From Knoellia flava TL1 (GTDB lineage Bacteria > Actinomycetota > Actinomycetes > Actinomycetales > Dermatophilaceae), in the NCBI RefSeq assembly GCF_000768675.1, contig NZ_AVPI01000005.1, positions 1 to 64,000 of the forward strand: 64,000 bases of DNA. The letters run 5' to 3'. Position 1 is the first letter of the stretch. The number at the start of each line of letters is the position of its first letter. Position numbers and translations under genes: made by a program. The notes beneath the pieces are model-generated. The model did not search any database, was not told the origin of the DNA, and was given only the letters and a program-made list of their open reading frames with translations. This document shows positions 52,785 to 60,628 of the stretch, one piece after another.

Positions 52785-53969
52785 ATGGCCGCTGCTCAGC
52801 ACCCACTGGACCTCTTCGGGATCGACGGGCTGATCTCGGCCGACGACCGCGACATGCGTGACACCGTCCGCGCCTTCCTCGACGCCGAGGTCCGACCGCA
52901 CGTGGGCGGCTGGTTCGAGGCCGGCTCCGTGCCCGTCAAGGAGATCGCTCCGACGTTCGGCGAGCTCGGCCTGCTCGGCATGCACCTCGAGGGCTACGGC
53001 TGCGCTGGGACGAGCGCGACGGCATACGGGCTGGCCTGTGCCGAGCTGGAGGCGGTCGACTCGGGCATCCGGAGTCTCGTGAGCGTCCAGGGGTCGCTCG
53101 CGATGTTCGCGATCCACCGCTTCGGGAGCGAGGAGCAGAAGCACGAGTGGCTCCCGCGGATGGCGGCGGGACAGGCCATCGGGTGCTTCGGCCTCACCGA
53201 GCCCGACTTCGGTTCCAACCCCGCCGGGATGCGGACCCGGGCCAGGCGCGACGGTGACGACTGGGTCCTCGATGGCAGCAAGATGTGGATCACCAACGGG
53301 TCGGTCGCCGACGTCGCCGTCGTCTGGGCGCGCACCGACGACAGCGACGGCTCGACCGTTCGCGGCTTCGTCGTGCCGACGGACACCCCGGGCTTCTCGG
53401 CACCAGAGATCAAGGGCAAGCTCTCGCTGCGCGCGTCGATCACCTCCGAGCTCGTCCTCGAGGGCCTTCGGCTTCCGGCCTCGGCGATGCTGCCCGAGGC
53501 GCGTGGTCTGTCCGGGCCGCTGTCGTGCCTCTCGGAGGCGCGGTTCGGCATCGTCTTCGGCGCGCTGGGCGCCGCCCGCGACTGCCTCGAGGTGGCGATC
53601 GCCTACGCGCAGGAGCGCGAGATCTTCGACAAGCCGCTCGCGGGCTACCAGATCACCCAGACCAAGCTCGCCGACATGACCCTCGAGCTCGGCAAGGGGA
53701 TGCTGCTCGCGCTCCACCTCGGGGCGCTCAAGGATGCGGGCAACCTGCGCCCCGAGCAGGTCAGCCTCGGCAAGCTCAACTCCTGCCGCGAGGCGATCGC
53801 CATCGCCCGCGAGTGCCGGACGATCCTCGGCGCCAACGGGATCGCGCTCGAGTACTCGCCGATGCGCCACGCCAACAACCTCGAGTCCGTCCTCACCTAC
53901 GAGGGCACGTCCGAGGTCCACCAGCTCGTGATCGGCCAGGCCCTGACGGGGCACCCGGCGTTCCGGTGA
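52785..53969 (+). CDS. Acyl-CoA dehydrogenase, glutaryl-CoA dehydrogenase-like
   Basis: The 394-residue protein has the acyl-CoA dehydrogenase N- and middle domains (CFGLTEPDFGSNPAGM, WVLDGSKMWITNGSVADV) and a C-terminal helical domain with LTYEGTSEVHQLVIGQALTG. It carries the catalytic glutamate in YEGT and, in LEYSPMRHANNLE, an arginine typical of glutaryl-CoA-type enzymes. It oxidises acyl-CoA with FAD and an electron-transfer flavoprotein. The exact substrate is inferred only from these motifs. Confidence 0.87.
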   Translation: MAAAQHPLDLFGIDGLISADDRDMRDTVRAFLDAEVRPHVGGWFEAGSVPVKEIAPTFGELGLLGMHLEGYGCAGTSATAYGLACAELEAVDSGIRSLVSVQGSLAMFAIHRFGSEEQKHEWLPRMAAGQAIGCFGLTEPDFGSNPAGMRTRARRDGDDWVLDGSKMWITNGSVADVAVVWARTDDSDGSTVRGFVVPTDTPGFSAPEIKGKLSLRASITSELVLEGLRLPASAMLPEARGLSGPLSCLSEARFGIVFGALGAARDCLEVAIAYAQEREIFDKPLAGYQITQTKLADMTLELGKGMLLALHLGALKDAGNLRPEQVSLGKLNSCREAIAIARECRTILGANGIALEYSPMRHANNLESVLTYEGTSEVHQLVIGQALTGHPAFR

Positions 53970-54008
53970 GGCTGCCGGCCCACCGAGAGTTCGATCGGGC
54001 CGGATAGG

Positions 54009-54037
54009 AGTGTCTAGGTCTGCTGCTAGAAGACACT
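54009..54037. promoter_or_regulatory. Inverted repeat upstream of the TPR gene, candidate operator
   Basis: AGTGTCT (54009-54015), 15-nt spacer, AGACACT (54031-54037), ending 25 nt before the TPR ATG. CTAG occurs three times within it. It is a symmetric site of the right size for a dimeric repressor. Confidence 0.5.
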
Positions 54038-54062
54038 AGCGGCAGGCATCGAGGAGGGAACG

Positions 54063-54431
54063 ATGACCGACAACACCTTCGCCACCGACTACGAGCGCGC
54101 CCGCGAGAAGTTCGAGCTGGGGGAGTACAAGGAGGCGGCGGTCATCTTCGCCGAGCTCGTCGACCGCTCGGCCCTGGAGCCGCCGCTGCACGGGACGACC
54201 GAGCTGCGGCTCTACCTCGCGCGTTCCTACTACCACTCGGCCCAGCTCGCCCGGGCCGAGGAGATCCTGCGCGCCATGCTCGTCGACCACCGCGACGACC
54301 ACTACGCGCTGCTCCTCCTCGGCCGCACGCTCCAGCGCCAGAGCCGCCACGAGGAGGCCAGGCCCCACCTCGCCATGGCCAAGCTGCTCGGCGGCTACGA
54401 CATCGACGGGCCCGACCTCCCGGAGGACTGA
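54063..54431 (+). CDS. Small TPR protein
   Basis: This 122-residue protein has two to three tetratricopeptide-like helical pairs: YERAREKFELGEYKEAAVIFAELV and ELRLYLARSYYHSAQLARAEEILRAML, then HYALLLLGRTLQRQSRHEEARPHLAMAKLL. It is a protein-interaction module without a partner nearby. GAGGAGGGAACG precedes the ATG. An operator-like inverted repeat lies upstream. Confidence 0.8.
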   Translation: MTDNTFATDYERAREKFELGEYKEAAVIFAELVDRSALEPPLHGTTELRLYLARSYYHSAQLARAEEILRAMLVDHRDDHYALLLLGRTLQRQSRHEEARPHLAMAKLLGGYDIDGPDLPED

Positions 54432-54453
54432 GGCCCCCGCGACCGCTCGTCGT

Positions 54454-54486
54454 AAACCTTGTACAAACCCTTGACAAACCTTCCAC
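54454..54486 (+). promoter_or_regulatory. Three tandem 11-bp direct repeats overlapping a -35 box
   Basis: AAACCTTGTAC, AAACCCTTGAC and AAACCTTCCAC follow each other without a gap. TTGACA (54471-54476) is a perfect -35 that spans the second repeat and the first base of the third. An 11-bp period places copies on one face of the helix, as for OmpR/PhoB-type response regulators. Confidence 0.6.
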
Positions 54487-54550
54487 AGGGGAGTTGTCTG
54501 GTCACCGAGGCCCTCCCCCTCAGGGCCCACATCCCCTACAGGAGGACGTC

Positions 54551-54859
54551 ATGAAGAAGCTCGTCGCCACTGCCGCCGCCGGAGCCGCCGCCCTCGCGGT
54601 CACCGTCGCCACCGCCCCCGCCGCCAGCGCCAAGCCGGACACCGACTGCCAGCGCGCCGGCATGAACTTCCTCAAGGACAATGGCCTCTTCTCGGCCGTC
54701 GCCGAAGGTGGCCTGCCCATCGCGACCGCGGTGAGCGTTGGCGTCGCTCCGCGCAAGGGCACCGACGTCGCCTCGCTGCCGGACCCGCTGCCGCTCAGCG
54801 TGGTGCTCGCCGACCACCGCGCCGGAGCGAACAGCCTCTTCGACTACCCCTGGTGCTGA
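54551..54859 (+). CDS. Small secreted protein, unknown function
   Basis: This 102-residue protein has a signal peptide (MKKLVATAAAGAAALAVTVATAPAASAKP, cleavage near residue 27). The mature part of about 75 residues has DTDCQRAGMNFLKDNGLFS and ends FDYPWC, suggesting one disulfide between the two cysteines. An AGGAGG ribosome site lies 5 nt before the ATG. The leader carries the three 11-bp repeats at 54454-54486, and the gene ends at a strong terminator, so it looks like a regulated exported peptide-like protein. Confidence 0.75.
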   Translation: MKKLVATAAAGAAALAVTVATAPAASAKPDTDCQRAGMNFLKDNGLFSAVAEGGLPIATAVSVGVAPRKGTDVASLPDPLPLSVVLADHRAGANSLFDYPWC

Positions 54860-54893
54860 GCGGGTCGCCCCTTCCCGCACGCGCAGGGCTGCC

Positions 54894-54935
54894 GACGCCG
54901 CCCCTCACTCAAGCAGCCGGGTGAGGGGCGGCGTC
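54894..54935 (+). terminator. Strong hairpin terminator after the secreted-protein gene
   Basis: A 15-bp perfect stem (54894-54908 with 54921-54935, arm GACGCCGCCCCTCAC) with a 12-nt loop, 34 bp past the stop. Confidence 0.7.
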
Positions 54936-55012
54936 CTGCCGTCACGCCTCGGTTCACGAGCGGTGCTGTCGTGCCTGGGACGTGGCCAGGGCTTGCGTTA
55001 CCCGGCGGCGCG

Positions 55013-55945
55013 CTAGCTCGAGACGGGCATTCCCTCGAGCGAGGAGCGCAGCGCCTCGACCCCGTCCGCGAGGTCGTGGCCGAGGAGAAGTGCCCCGCGG
55101 GTCTCGTCCTGGTGGCGTCCGCCGACGGCGACGACGGCCTGGGGGGCCTCGACCCGGAGCCGGTCGATGACCGCCTGCGCACCGGCGACGTCGGCCTGGC
55201 GCGGGACCGACAGCACCGCCGCACCCGCATGGCGCCCGGCGACCGCCGTCACCCAGTCCTGGGCGGGCAGGTCGGCGCCGAGGTAGGCGGTCCGCAGACC
55301 GGCCCGCCGGGCTCCGACGGCGAAGGCGAGGAGCCCGAGCTCGTGACGGGCGCCGGCCGGCAGTGCCAGGACGACGAGCGGACCGTCGGTCGTCTTCGGC
55401 GCTGCGTCATAGAGCGCGGAGAGGCGTCGCTGGACGGCGTTGCTCACGAGGTGCTCCCCTGCCGGCGTGATCCGACCGTCCGCCCATGCCCCGCCGACCG
55501 CGAAGAGGACCGGCAGCAGCCACTCGTGGGCCACCCGGCTGAAGTCGGCGAGCCGGCCACCCCCGTCTCCGAGGACGCCTTCGAGCCCTCGGTCGAGCGC
55601 GCGCCCCAGTCGCTGGGCGTCGAGGTCGTGTGCCGCGGCGAGGACCTCGTCGAGGCCCTCGGGCTGGTTCGCCTCGGAGTCGACGAGTGACGGGTCGGCC
55701 ACGGGCCGCTGCACGCCGTCCGACCCCACGACCCGGCGCTTGGTCTCGGCGGCGGCCTCACTGGCCGTCCACCCGTCCGCGACGAGCGCTGCCATGATCG
55801 ACAGCGCCCGCACGTCGGAGTCGGAGTAGAGCCGGTAGTGGCCTTCGGAGCGAACCGGTGAGACCACGCCGTAGCGGCGCTCCCAGGCGCGCAGCGTCGG
55901 CACCCCGATGCCGGTGAGCTCCGCCGCGCGCTTGATCGTGTACAT
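55013..55945 (-). CDS. MerR family regulator with B12-binding domain, CarH/LitR-like
   Basis: The 310-residue protein has an N-terminal MerR HTH (MYTIKRAAELTGIGVPTLRAWERRYGVV), a helical bundle with W154-x9-E164-H165 (GAWADGRITPAGEH), and a cobalamin-binding Rossmann domain. The lower-ligand histidine, His201, lies in GARHELG (in the place of DxHxxG). The W-x9-EH signature is the one that caps adenosylcobalamin in CarH photoreceptors. I infer a light-sensing repressor. No carotenoid genes are adjacent; the photolyase is at 38.6 kb. ATG 55945. Confidence 0.8.
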   Translation of the reverse strand: MYTIKRAAELTGIGVPTLRAWERRYGVVSPVRSEGHYRLYSDSDVRALSIMAALVADGWTASEAAAETKRRVVGSDGVQRPVADPSLVDSEANQPEGLDEVLAAAHDLDAQRLGRALDRGLEGVLGDGGGRLADFSRVAHEWLLPVLFAVGGAWADGRITPAGEHLVSNAVQRRLSALYDAAPKTTDGPLVVLALPAGARHELGLLAFAVGARRAGLRTAYLGADLPAQDWVTAVAGRHAGAAVLSVPRQADVAGAQAVIDRLRVEAPQAVVAVGGRHQDETRGALLLGHDLADGVEALRSSLEGMPVSS

Positions 55946-56051
55946 GGTTTGTCCAGAGTACGCCCGCAAGGCCGAACGGGCCATCACTCGTGGAGTGCCG
56001 GCCGCTGTGCACCGGGGTCGCTGCGCCCCACGGGCGTGCGGCGTGCCGATC

Positions 56052-56645
56052 TCACCCCTGCGAGACCCGCGCCTCCAGCGAGAGGAGGAACTCTTTGGCA
56101 GCCGGCCCACCGGCATACCCACCGACGCGACCACCCACGGAACCGCCGGCCGGGAGCACCCGGTGGCACGGCACGAAGACGCAGACCGGGTTGGCGCCGA
56201 GCGCGGTCCCCACGGCTCGTGACGCACGCGGCCGCGAGATCGCACCGGCGAGCTCGCCGTAGGTCGTCGACGCCCCGTAGCCCACCCGCGACGCGAGTCC
56301 GGTGAGCACCGAACGCTGGAAGTCGCTCGCGAGGACGAGGTCGACCGGCACCGAGAAACCGGTCGCCTTCCCGGACAGGTATGCCGTGAGCTCGCGTCGC
56401 ACGGTGTCGAGCGGCTTCGCGTGGCGCAGGACTCGCGGCGAGACGAGGTCGGCGAGGCGCTGGAGCCACGCGGACTCGTCCTCGTCGCCGGGGACGTAGG
56501 CGGACGTGACGAGCCGGCCGTCCTCGCGCACCGCGAGGAGGAGCCGACCCACGGGGGTGTCCTCGACGGCATACGAGACATCGGTCTCCGGCAGGACCGG
56601 CCGACGCACGGTGGGCGCGAAGCCCTCGAAGGGGTGGGCGGTCAT
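56052..56645 (-). CDS. ogt: Methylated-DNA-protein cysteine methyltransferase
   Basis: The 197-residue protein repairs O6-alkylguanine by transferring the alkyl group to its own Cys160 (VFVPCHRV). It also carries VGYGASTTYGELAGAISRPRASRAVGTALGANP, the DNA-binding HTH. The N-terminal part follows the Ogt/AdaB length. Its ATG overlaps the sigma-factor stop (ATGA), so the two genes form a unit. Confidence 0.92.
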   Translation of the reverse strand: MTAHPFEGFAPTVRRPVLPETDVSYAVEDTPVGRLLLAVREDGRLVTSAYVPGDEDESAWLQRLADLVSPRVLRHAKPLDTVRRELTAYLSGKATGFSVPVDLVLASDFQRSVLTGLASRVGYGASTTYGELAGAISRPRASRAVGTALGANPVCVFVPCHRVLPAGGSVGGRVGGYAGGPAAKEFLLSLEARVSQG

Positions 56646-57121
56646 CGCAGGTCCTCCAGGTCGAGTCGCAGGGTGGCGAGGGCATCGGACACGAGCCGGC
56701 GGCTCATCGCGGGCGACGTGCCGAGGGCGGCGGCGACGGCGCGGTGGTCGAGGTCGGCGACGTACTTGAGGACGACCGCCTCGCGCTGTCGCTCGGGCAG
56801 CGCGCCGACGCGGCCCCAGAGCCCGTCGTCGGGTGCGGCCGGCCCGTCGACGACCGGCGCGGCGGCGAGGGAGGCGGGATCGTCGTGCGGCGTCGTGCGG
56901 CGGGCGGCGCGGTGGGCGTCCATCGCGCAGCGGTGTGTGATGGTGAGCAACCAGCCGCGCAGGTTGCGGGTCGACGTCAGCCGCGGGTAGGCCGCGAGCG
57001 CCTGCACCCAGGCCTGCTGCGCGACGTCGTCGCCGAGGGTCGGTCCGGCGAGGGCATGGGCGAGCCGGCCGACGTCGCGCCAGTGGGCGTCGACGAGGCT
57101 CTGGAACGGCGGCAGGCTCAC
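56642..57121 (-). CDS. Sigma-70 family (ECF-like) RNA polymerase sigma factor
   Basis: The 159-residue protein has region 2 (QSLVDAHWRDVGRLAHALAG, QQAWVQALAAYPRL, NLRGWLLTITHRCAMD) and region 4 (LPERQREAVVLKYVADLDHRAVAAALGTSPAMSRRLVSDALATLR). It lacks obvious regions 1 and 3, as in ECF factors. It starts at GTG 57121. Translation is coupled to the ogt gene, so it may control DNA-alkylation repair. No anti-sigma gene is adjacent. Confidence 0.85.
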   Translation of the reverse strand: MSLPPFQSLVDAHWRDVGRLAHALAGPTLGDDVAQQAWVQALAAYPRLTSTRNLRGWLLTITHRCAMDAHRAARRTTPHDDPASLAAAPVVDGPAAPDDGLWGRVGALPERQREAVVLKYVADLDHRAVAAALGTSPAMSRRLVSDALATLRLDLEDLR

Positions 57122-57197
57122 GATGGTTGAACGGTATGCCGTGCCGTCCTGTGAGTCGCTGCCCCCGCGGAGGTGCGCGCGCTGCCACGATGGGGCC

Positions 57198-58028
57198 ATG
57201 GAGGCGCGTGCGGCTGGGCCCCCACCGGGGGACCGCGGGCGACCTCGCGTCGTCGCCCACCGCGGGGCGAGCGCCGAGGAGCCCGAGCACACGCTCGCGG
57301 CCTACACCCGGGCCTACTCGCACGGTGTCGACGGCATCGAGTGCGACGTCCGGCTCACCGCCGACCACCACCTCGTCTGCGTCCACGACCGCCGGGTCGA
57401 CCGCACGAGCAACGGCAACGGCGTCATCTCGACGCTCGAGCTCGCGCGGCTCGAGGAGCTCGACTGGGCGAGCTGGAAGGAGCTCGACGACGGCTCGTCG
57501 AAGGAGGACGCCGACGTCGACCCCGAGCGGGGGCGCCTGCTCACCCTGCGCCGCCTCCTCGACTCGCTCGTGGCGCAGCACGAGCCGCTGCTCACCCTCA
57601 TCGAGACCAAGCACCCGACGCGCTACGGCGGGCTCGTCGAGCGCCAGCTGGTCACGGTCCTGCGCGACCTGGGCCTGACGAGCGGCGACCTGCCGCAGCT
57701 GCCCCACGTGCGCGTCATGTCGTTCTCGATCCTCGCGCTCATGCGGATGCGGGGGCTCGCACCGCAGGTGCCGCTCGTCTACCTCGTCGAGGCGTCGGCG
57801 CCGCGGTTCTCGTGGGACGGGTCCCTGCCGCGGGGCGTCAACATCATCGGACTCGACGTCCGGATCGTGCGCCGCACGCCGTCGGTCGTGCGCGCGCACC
57901 AGCGGCGGGGTCACGAGGTCTATGTCTGGACGGTCAACGAGCCCGATGACGTGCGCAGGTGTGCCGACCTCGGAGTCGACGTCATCATCAGCGATCGGCC
58001 CGGGGACGTGCTGGGTCTGCTGGGTTAG
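57198..58028 (+). CDS. Glycerophosphodiester phosphodiesterase
   Basis: This 276-residue TIM-barrel enzyme has VVAHRGASAEEPEHTLAA (catalytic His), then DGIECDVRLTADHHLVCVHDRRVDRTS with metal-binding Glu/Asp and the second His. It ends VYVWTVNEPDDVRRCADLGVDVIISDRPGDVL. It hydrolyses glycerophosphodiesters to glycerol-3-phosphate and an alcohol. There is no signal peptide, so it is cytoplasmic. It diverges from the sigma factor gene. Confidence 0.92.
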   Translation: MEARAAGPPPGDRGRPRVVAHRGASAEEPEHTLAAYTRAYSHGVDGIECDVRLTADHHLVCVHDRRVDRTSNGNGVISTLELARLEELDWASWKELDDGSSKEDADVDPERGRLLTLRRLLDSLVAQHEPLLTLIETKHPTRYGGLVERQLVTVLRDLGLTSGDLPQLPHVRVMSFSILALMRMRGLAPQVPLVYLVEASAPRFSWDGSLPRGVNIIGLDVRIVRRTPSVVRAHQRRGHEVYVWTVNEPDDVRRCADLGVDVIISDRPGDVLGLLG

Positions 58029-58031
58029 AGT
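58026..58031 (+). promoter_or_regulatory. Leaderless -10 box of the HATPase gene
   Basis: TAGAGT followed by 6 nt and the GTG at 58038. It overlaps the GDPD stop region. Confidence 0.5.
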
Positions 58032-58037
58032 CCCCGC

Positions 58038-58499
58038 GTGACCTCAAAGAACGAGCCCGAGCTCGACGAGTTCGGCGGAACCATCGGCCAGGGACAGGTG
58101 CGCACCATCCGCGCGCCCTGGGGGCCCTCGACCGTGACGCGCGTCCGCAAGGCCGTCGTCGCCGACCTGCGCGCCCGCGACCTCGCGGAGCAGACGATCG
58201 ACGAGTCCGAGATCGTCGTCTCCGAGCTCATGACCAACGCCATCCGCCACGCCCGCCCGCTCCAGGACGGTTGCCTGCGGGTCCGCTGGAAGGTCCGCGG
58301 CGAGGTCGTCGAGATCGAGGTCACCGACGGCGGTGGCGAGAGCACGCCGCTCCCCGCGCCCGCGGCCGTGTGGCTGACGAGTGGCCGCGGGCTGCGCATC
58401 GTCCGCTCGCTCGCCCACGAGTGGGGGGTCGGCGAGGACAAGGGCGGCCAGGTCGTCTGGGCGGCCATGGGCGGCCCGAGCCGCCGCCGCGCCACCTGA
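58038..58499 (+). CDS. Anti-sigma/serine-kinase-like HATPase protein
   Basis: This 153-residue protein of the HATPase_c_2 (RsbW/SpoIIAB-like) class has IVVSELMTNAIRHARPL (N-box), then VVEIEVTDGGGES (G1) and GRGLRIVRSLAHEWGV (G2). Such proteins act as anti-sigma kinases in actinobacteria, but no sigma or anti-anti-sigma gene is adjacent. It reads from a leaderless GTG. Confidence 0.82.
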   Translation: MTSKNEPELDEFGGTIGQGQVRTIRAPWGPSTVTRVRKAVVADLRARDLAEQTIDESEIVVSELMTNAIRHARPLQDGCLRVRWKVRGEVVEIEVTDGGGESTPLPAPAAVWLTSGRGLRIVRSLAHEWGVGEDKGGQVVWAAMGGPSRRRAT

Positions 58500-58524
58500 C
58501 GTTCCCGAACACGAAGGTGTGCTG

Positions 58525-58697
58525 GCAACGTCCGGCGAGATGCCGGCGTACCTACCACAGGTGCGGACGCAACGGCAGGCGAGGTGTTTGCGTCCGGCGA
58601 GTTGACGGCATACCCACCACAGGTGCGGACGCAAGCAGCAGTGCGGTGGCAACGTCCGGCGAGATGCCGGCATACCCACCACAGTCGCGGACGCAAG
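58525..58697. repeat. Three tandem copies of the 62-bp palindromic repeat, reverse orientation
   Basis: Copies are at 58525-58573, 58587-58635 and 58649-58697, each 49 bp, separated by 13-nt spacers (exact 62-bp period). They are the reverse form of the 16895 repeats. Copies 2 and 3 contain CGGCATACCCACCACA. They fill most of the 298-bp gap between the HATPase and DUF5926 genes. A further GTATGCCG follows at about 58705. Confidence 0.85.
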
Positions 58698-58784
58698 CAA
58701 CTTGGTATGCCGGCCGAGGTCGGCGTGCGTGCGCCTTGCGTGCCGTTGTGGTGACGCCTGCGAGGGGTGGGTCGCCGCCACCAT

Positions 58785-58790
58785 TACGCT
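58785..58790 (+). promoter_or_regulatory. Leaderless -10 box of the DUF5926 gene
   Basis: TACGCT with 7 nt to the ATG at 58798. Confidence 0.45.
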
Positions 58791-58797
58791 GACGCCC

Positions 58798-59694
58798 ATG
58801 GGCAAGGCTTCGCGACGACGCAGGACCACCGACGACCAGGGCGCTCCCTCGAGGAGGCAGCGCACGGCGGCCGTCCCCTACGTGAACCGTCCCTTCGAGG
58901 GGCTTCCGCAGGAGACCGAGTGGGTGGCGATCCGCGAGATCCTGCCCGCGGCCACGGTGGCTGTCCGCTTCGCCGAGGGCAAGGCACCCGAGGGTGTCGA
59001 GGGCGCGACCGTCGCGACCGTGCTGCCGATGGCGTGGCCGGCGCTGCACCGGGCCGACGGCACCGTGCTCATCGGCACGCAGTCGGGGTCCTCGACCGGC
59101 GACCCGAGTCGTGACCTCGCGGCGCAGCTGCTCGCCGGTGCCGCCGTCGAGCCGGGCAGCGCCGTGCAGCACGTCCCCGCCGCGACCGCCGAGACGCCGC
59201 GCCTGCAGGACCTGCTCGACACGAGCGAGCCGCTGGAGTTCGTCGTGCACGAGGGCTTCGACTTCTGGGTCGAGGGCCAGGAGCTCGACGAGGAGGGGCA
59301 GGCCTCGCTCGACCGCGCCAACGAGTCGGTCGTCCCGACCCGCCGCATGTCGGCGCTGCCGTCGGCCTACTGGGTGCGCATCGGCGAGCGCACCTACATC
59401 CGTCTCGTCCTGCCGGACGACGAGGACACGGCGACCGACGCCCTCGCGCGACTGCACGCCGCGGCCGAGTCGGGCCTCGGTGAGGGCACGCGGCTGCTGG
59501 GTGCCTTCCGGGCGTGCGGGCTGCTCGTGCCCGTCTTCGAGGTGCCGGCCGACAGCGACCCCGCCGACCACGAGGAGGCGCTCGGGGCGTTCGGCACCCG
59601 CTACGCCACCGCGCTCGCGTCCAAGGAGGCGCTCACCGCCGAGGAGCGCCGGGCCCGGTCCGGCCTGCTCAGCCGCCAGGTGACCCTGCGCTGA
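58798..59694 (+). CDS. DUF5926 family protein
   Basis: This 298-residue protein has the DUF5926 pattern: MGKASRRRRTTDDQ at the basic start, PYVNRPFEGLPQETEWVAIREILPAATV, then the central FDFWVEGQELDEEGQASLDRAN and the late YWVRIGERTYIRLVLPDDED. The family is actinobacterial and uncharacterised, with a basic N-terminus. It is monocistronic, after the tandem repeats. Confidence 0.82.
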   Translation: MGKASRRRRTTDDQGAPSRRQRTAAVPYVNRPFEGLPQETEWVAIREILPAATVAVRFAEGKAPEGVEGATVATVLPMAWPALHRADGTVLIGTQSGSSTGDPSRDLAAQLLAGAAVEPGSAVQHVPAATAETPRLQDLLDTSEPLEFVVHEGFDFWVEGQELDEEGQASLDRANESVVPTRRMSALPSAYWVRIGERTYIRLVLPDDEDTATDALARLHAAAESGLGEGTRLLGAFRACGLLVPVFEVPADSDPADHEEALGAFGTRYATALASKEALTAEERRARSGLLSRQVTLR

Positions 59695-59836
59695 TGACGC
59701 CGGGGCTCCGCTGCTCGTCACACCTTTTCCGCCCGGAGTGCCTTGGGGTCACTGTGGGCGGGGACAGTCGCGGTGCCCAGTGCACGGAACCCACTTCGGG
59801 CGGCGGGTCCCACGGTCTGCGTGGGCAGGTCGTGAC

Positions 59837-60628
59837 GTGGCGGCGGTGACGAGCAGCCGGGCCGTGGCGGCCATCGTCCCGTGCAAGGACGAGGCCGACC
59901 GCATCGCCGCCACCGTCGCGGCCGTCCTCTCTCTCGAGGGTGTCGACCGGGTCGTCGTCGTCGACGACGGCAGCTCCGACGACACCGCCGCCGTCGCGCA
60001 CGCCGCCGGGGCCGGCGTCGTCGTCCACGCCCGCAACGCCGGCAAGGCCGCGGCGCTCGAGACCGGCGTGCGCCACCTGCGCGAGCTCGAGGCCGCCGAG
60101 GGCGCGATCCCCGACACCGACCCGCGCACCCCGCGCCACCTCCTCTTCGTCGACGGCGACCTCGAGGCCTCCGCCGCCAACCTCGGCGTCCTCGTCCCGC
60201 CGGTCCTCGAGGGCCGCGCCGACATGACGATCGCCACCCTCCCGCCGCAGAAGGTCGCCGGCGGCGGCCACGGGTTCGTCGTCCGCCTCGCCCGCGACGG
60301 CATCGAGCGCCTCACCGGCTGGACCGCCGTGCAGCCCCTCTCGGGCATGCGCTGCCTCACCGCGGAGGCGTTCGAGGCCGCGGCCCCGCTCGCGCCCGGC
60401 TGGGGCGTCGAGGTCGGCCTGACCGTCGACGTCCTGTCGGCAGGCCTGCGTGTCGAGGAGGTCCCCTGCGAGCTCCACCACCGTGTCTCCGGACGCGACT
60501 GGCGCGGTCAGGTGCACCGGGCCAAGCAGTACCGCGACGTCTGGCGCGCCCTCACCCGACGACGCCTCCGACGCCGGCTCCACCGAGTCCTCCCCGAGCG
60601 TGCCCGCGGTGTCGCACACCGCGGCTGA
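59837..60628 (+). CDS. Glycosyltransferase family 2
   Basis: The 263-residue protein has AIVPCKDEADRIAATVAAVL, VVVVDDGSSDDTAAVA, then HLLFVDGDLEASAANL (DxD), and the acceptor-side GMRCLTAEAFEAAA. These are typical of GT-A-fold polyprenol-phosphate sugar transferases; it is probably cytoplasmic or membrane-associated. GTG 59846 is an alternative start. The 3' end overlaps the downstream mannosyltransferase reading by about 20 bp, so the two are coupled. Confidence 0.82.
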   Translation: MAAVTSSRAVAAIVPCKDEADRIAATVAAVLSLEGVDRVVVVDDGSSDDTAAVAHAAGAGVVVHARNAGKAAALETGVRHLRELEAAEGAIPDTDPRTPRHLLFVDGDLEASAANLGVLVPPVLEGRADMTIATLPPQKVAGGGHGFVVRLARDGIERLTGWTAVQPLSGMRCLTAEAFEAAAPLAPGWGVEVGLTVDVLSAGLRVEEVPCELHHRVSGRDWRGQVHRAKQYRDVWRALTRRRLRRRLHRVLPERARGVAHRG

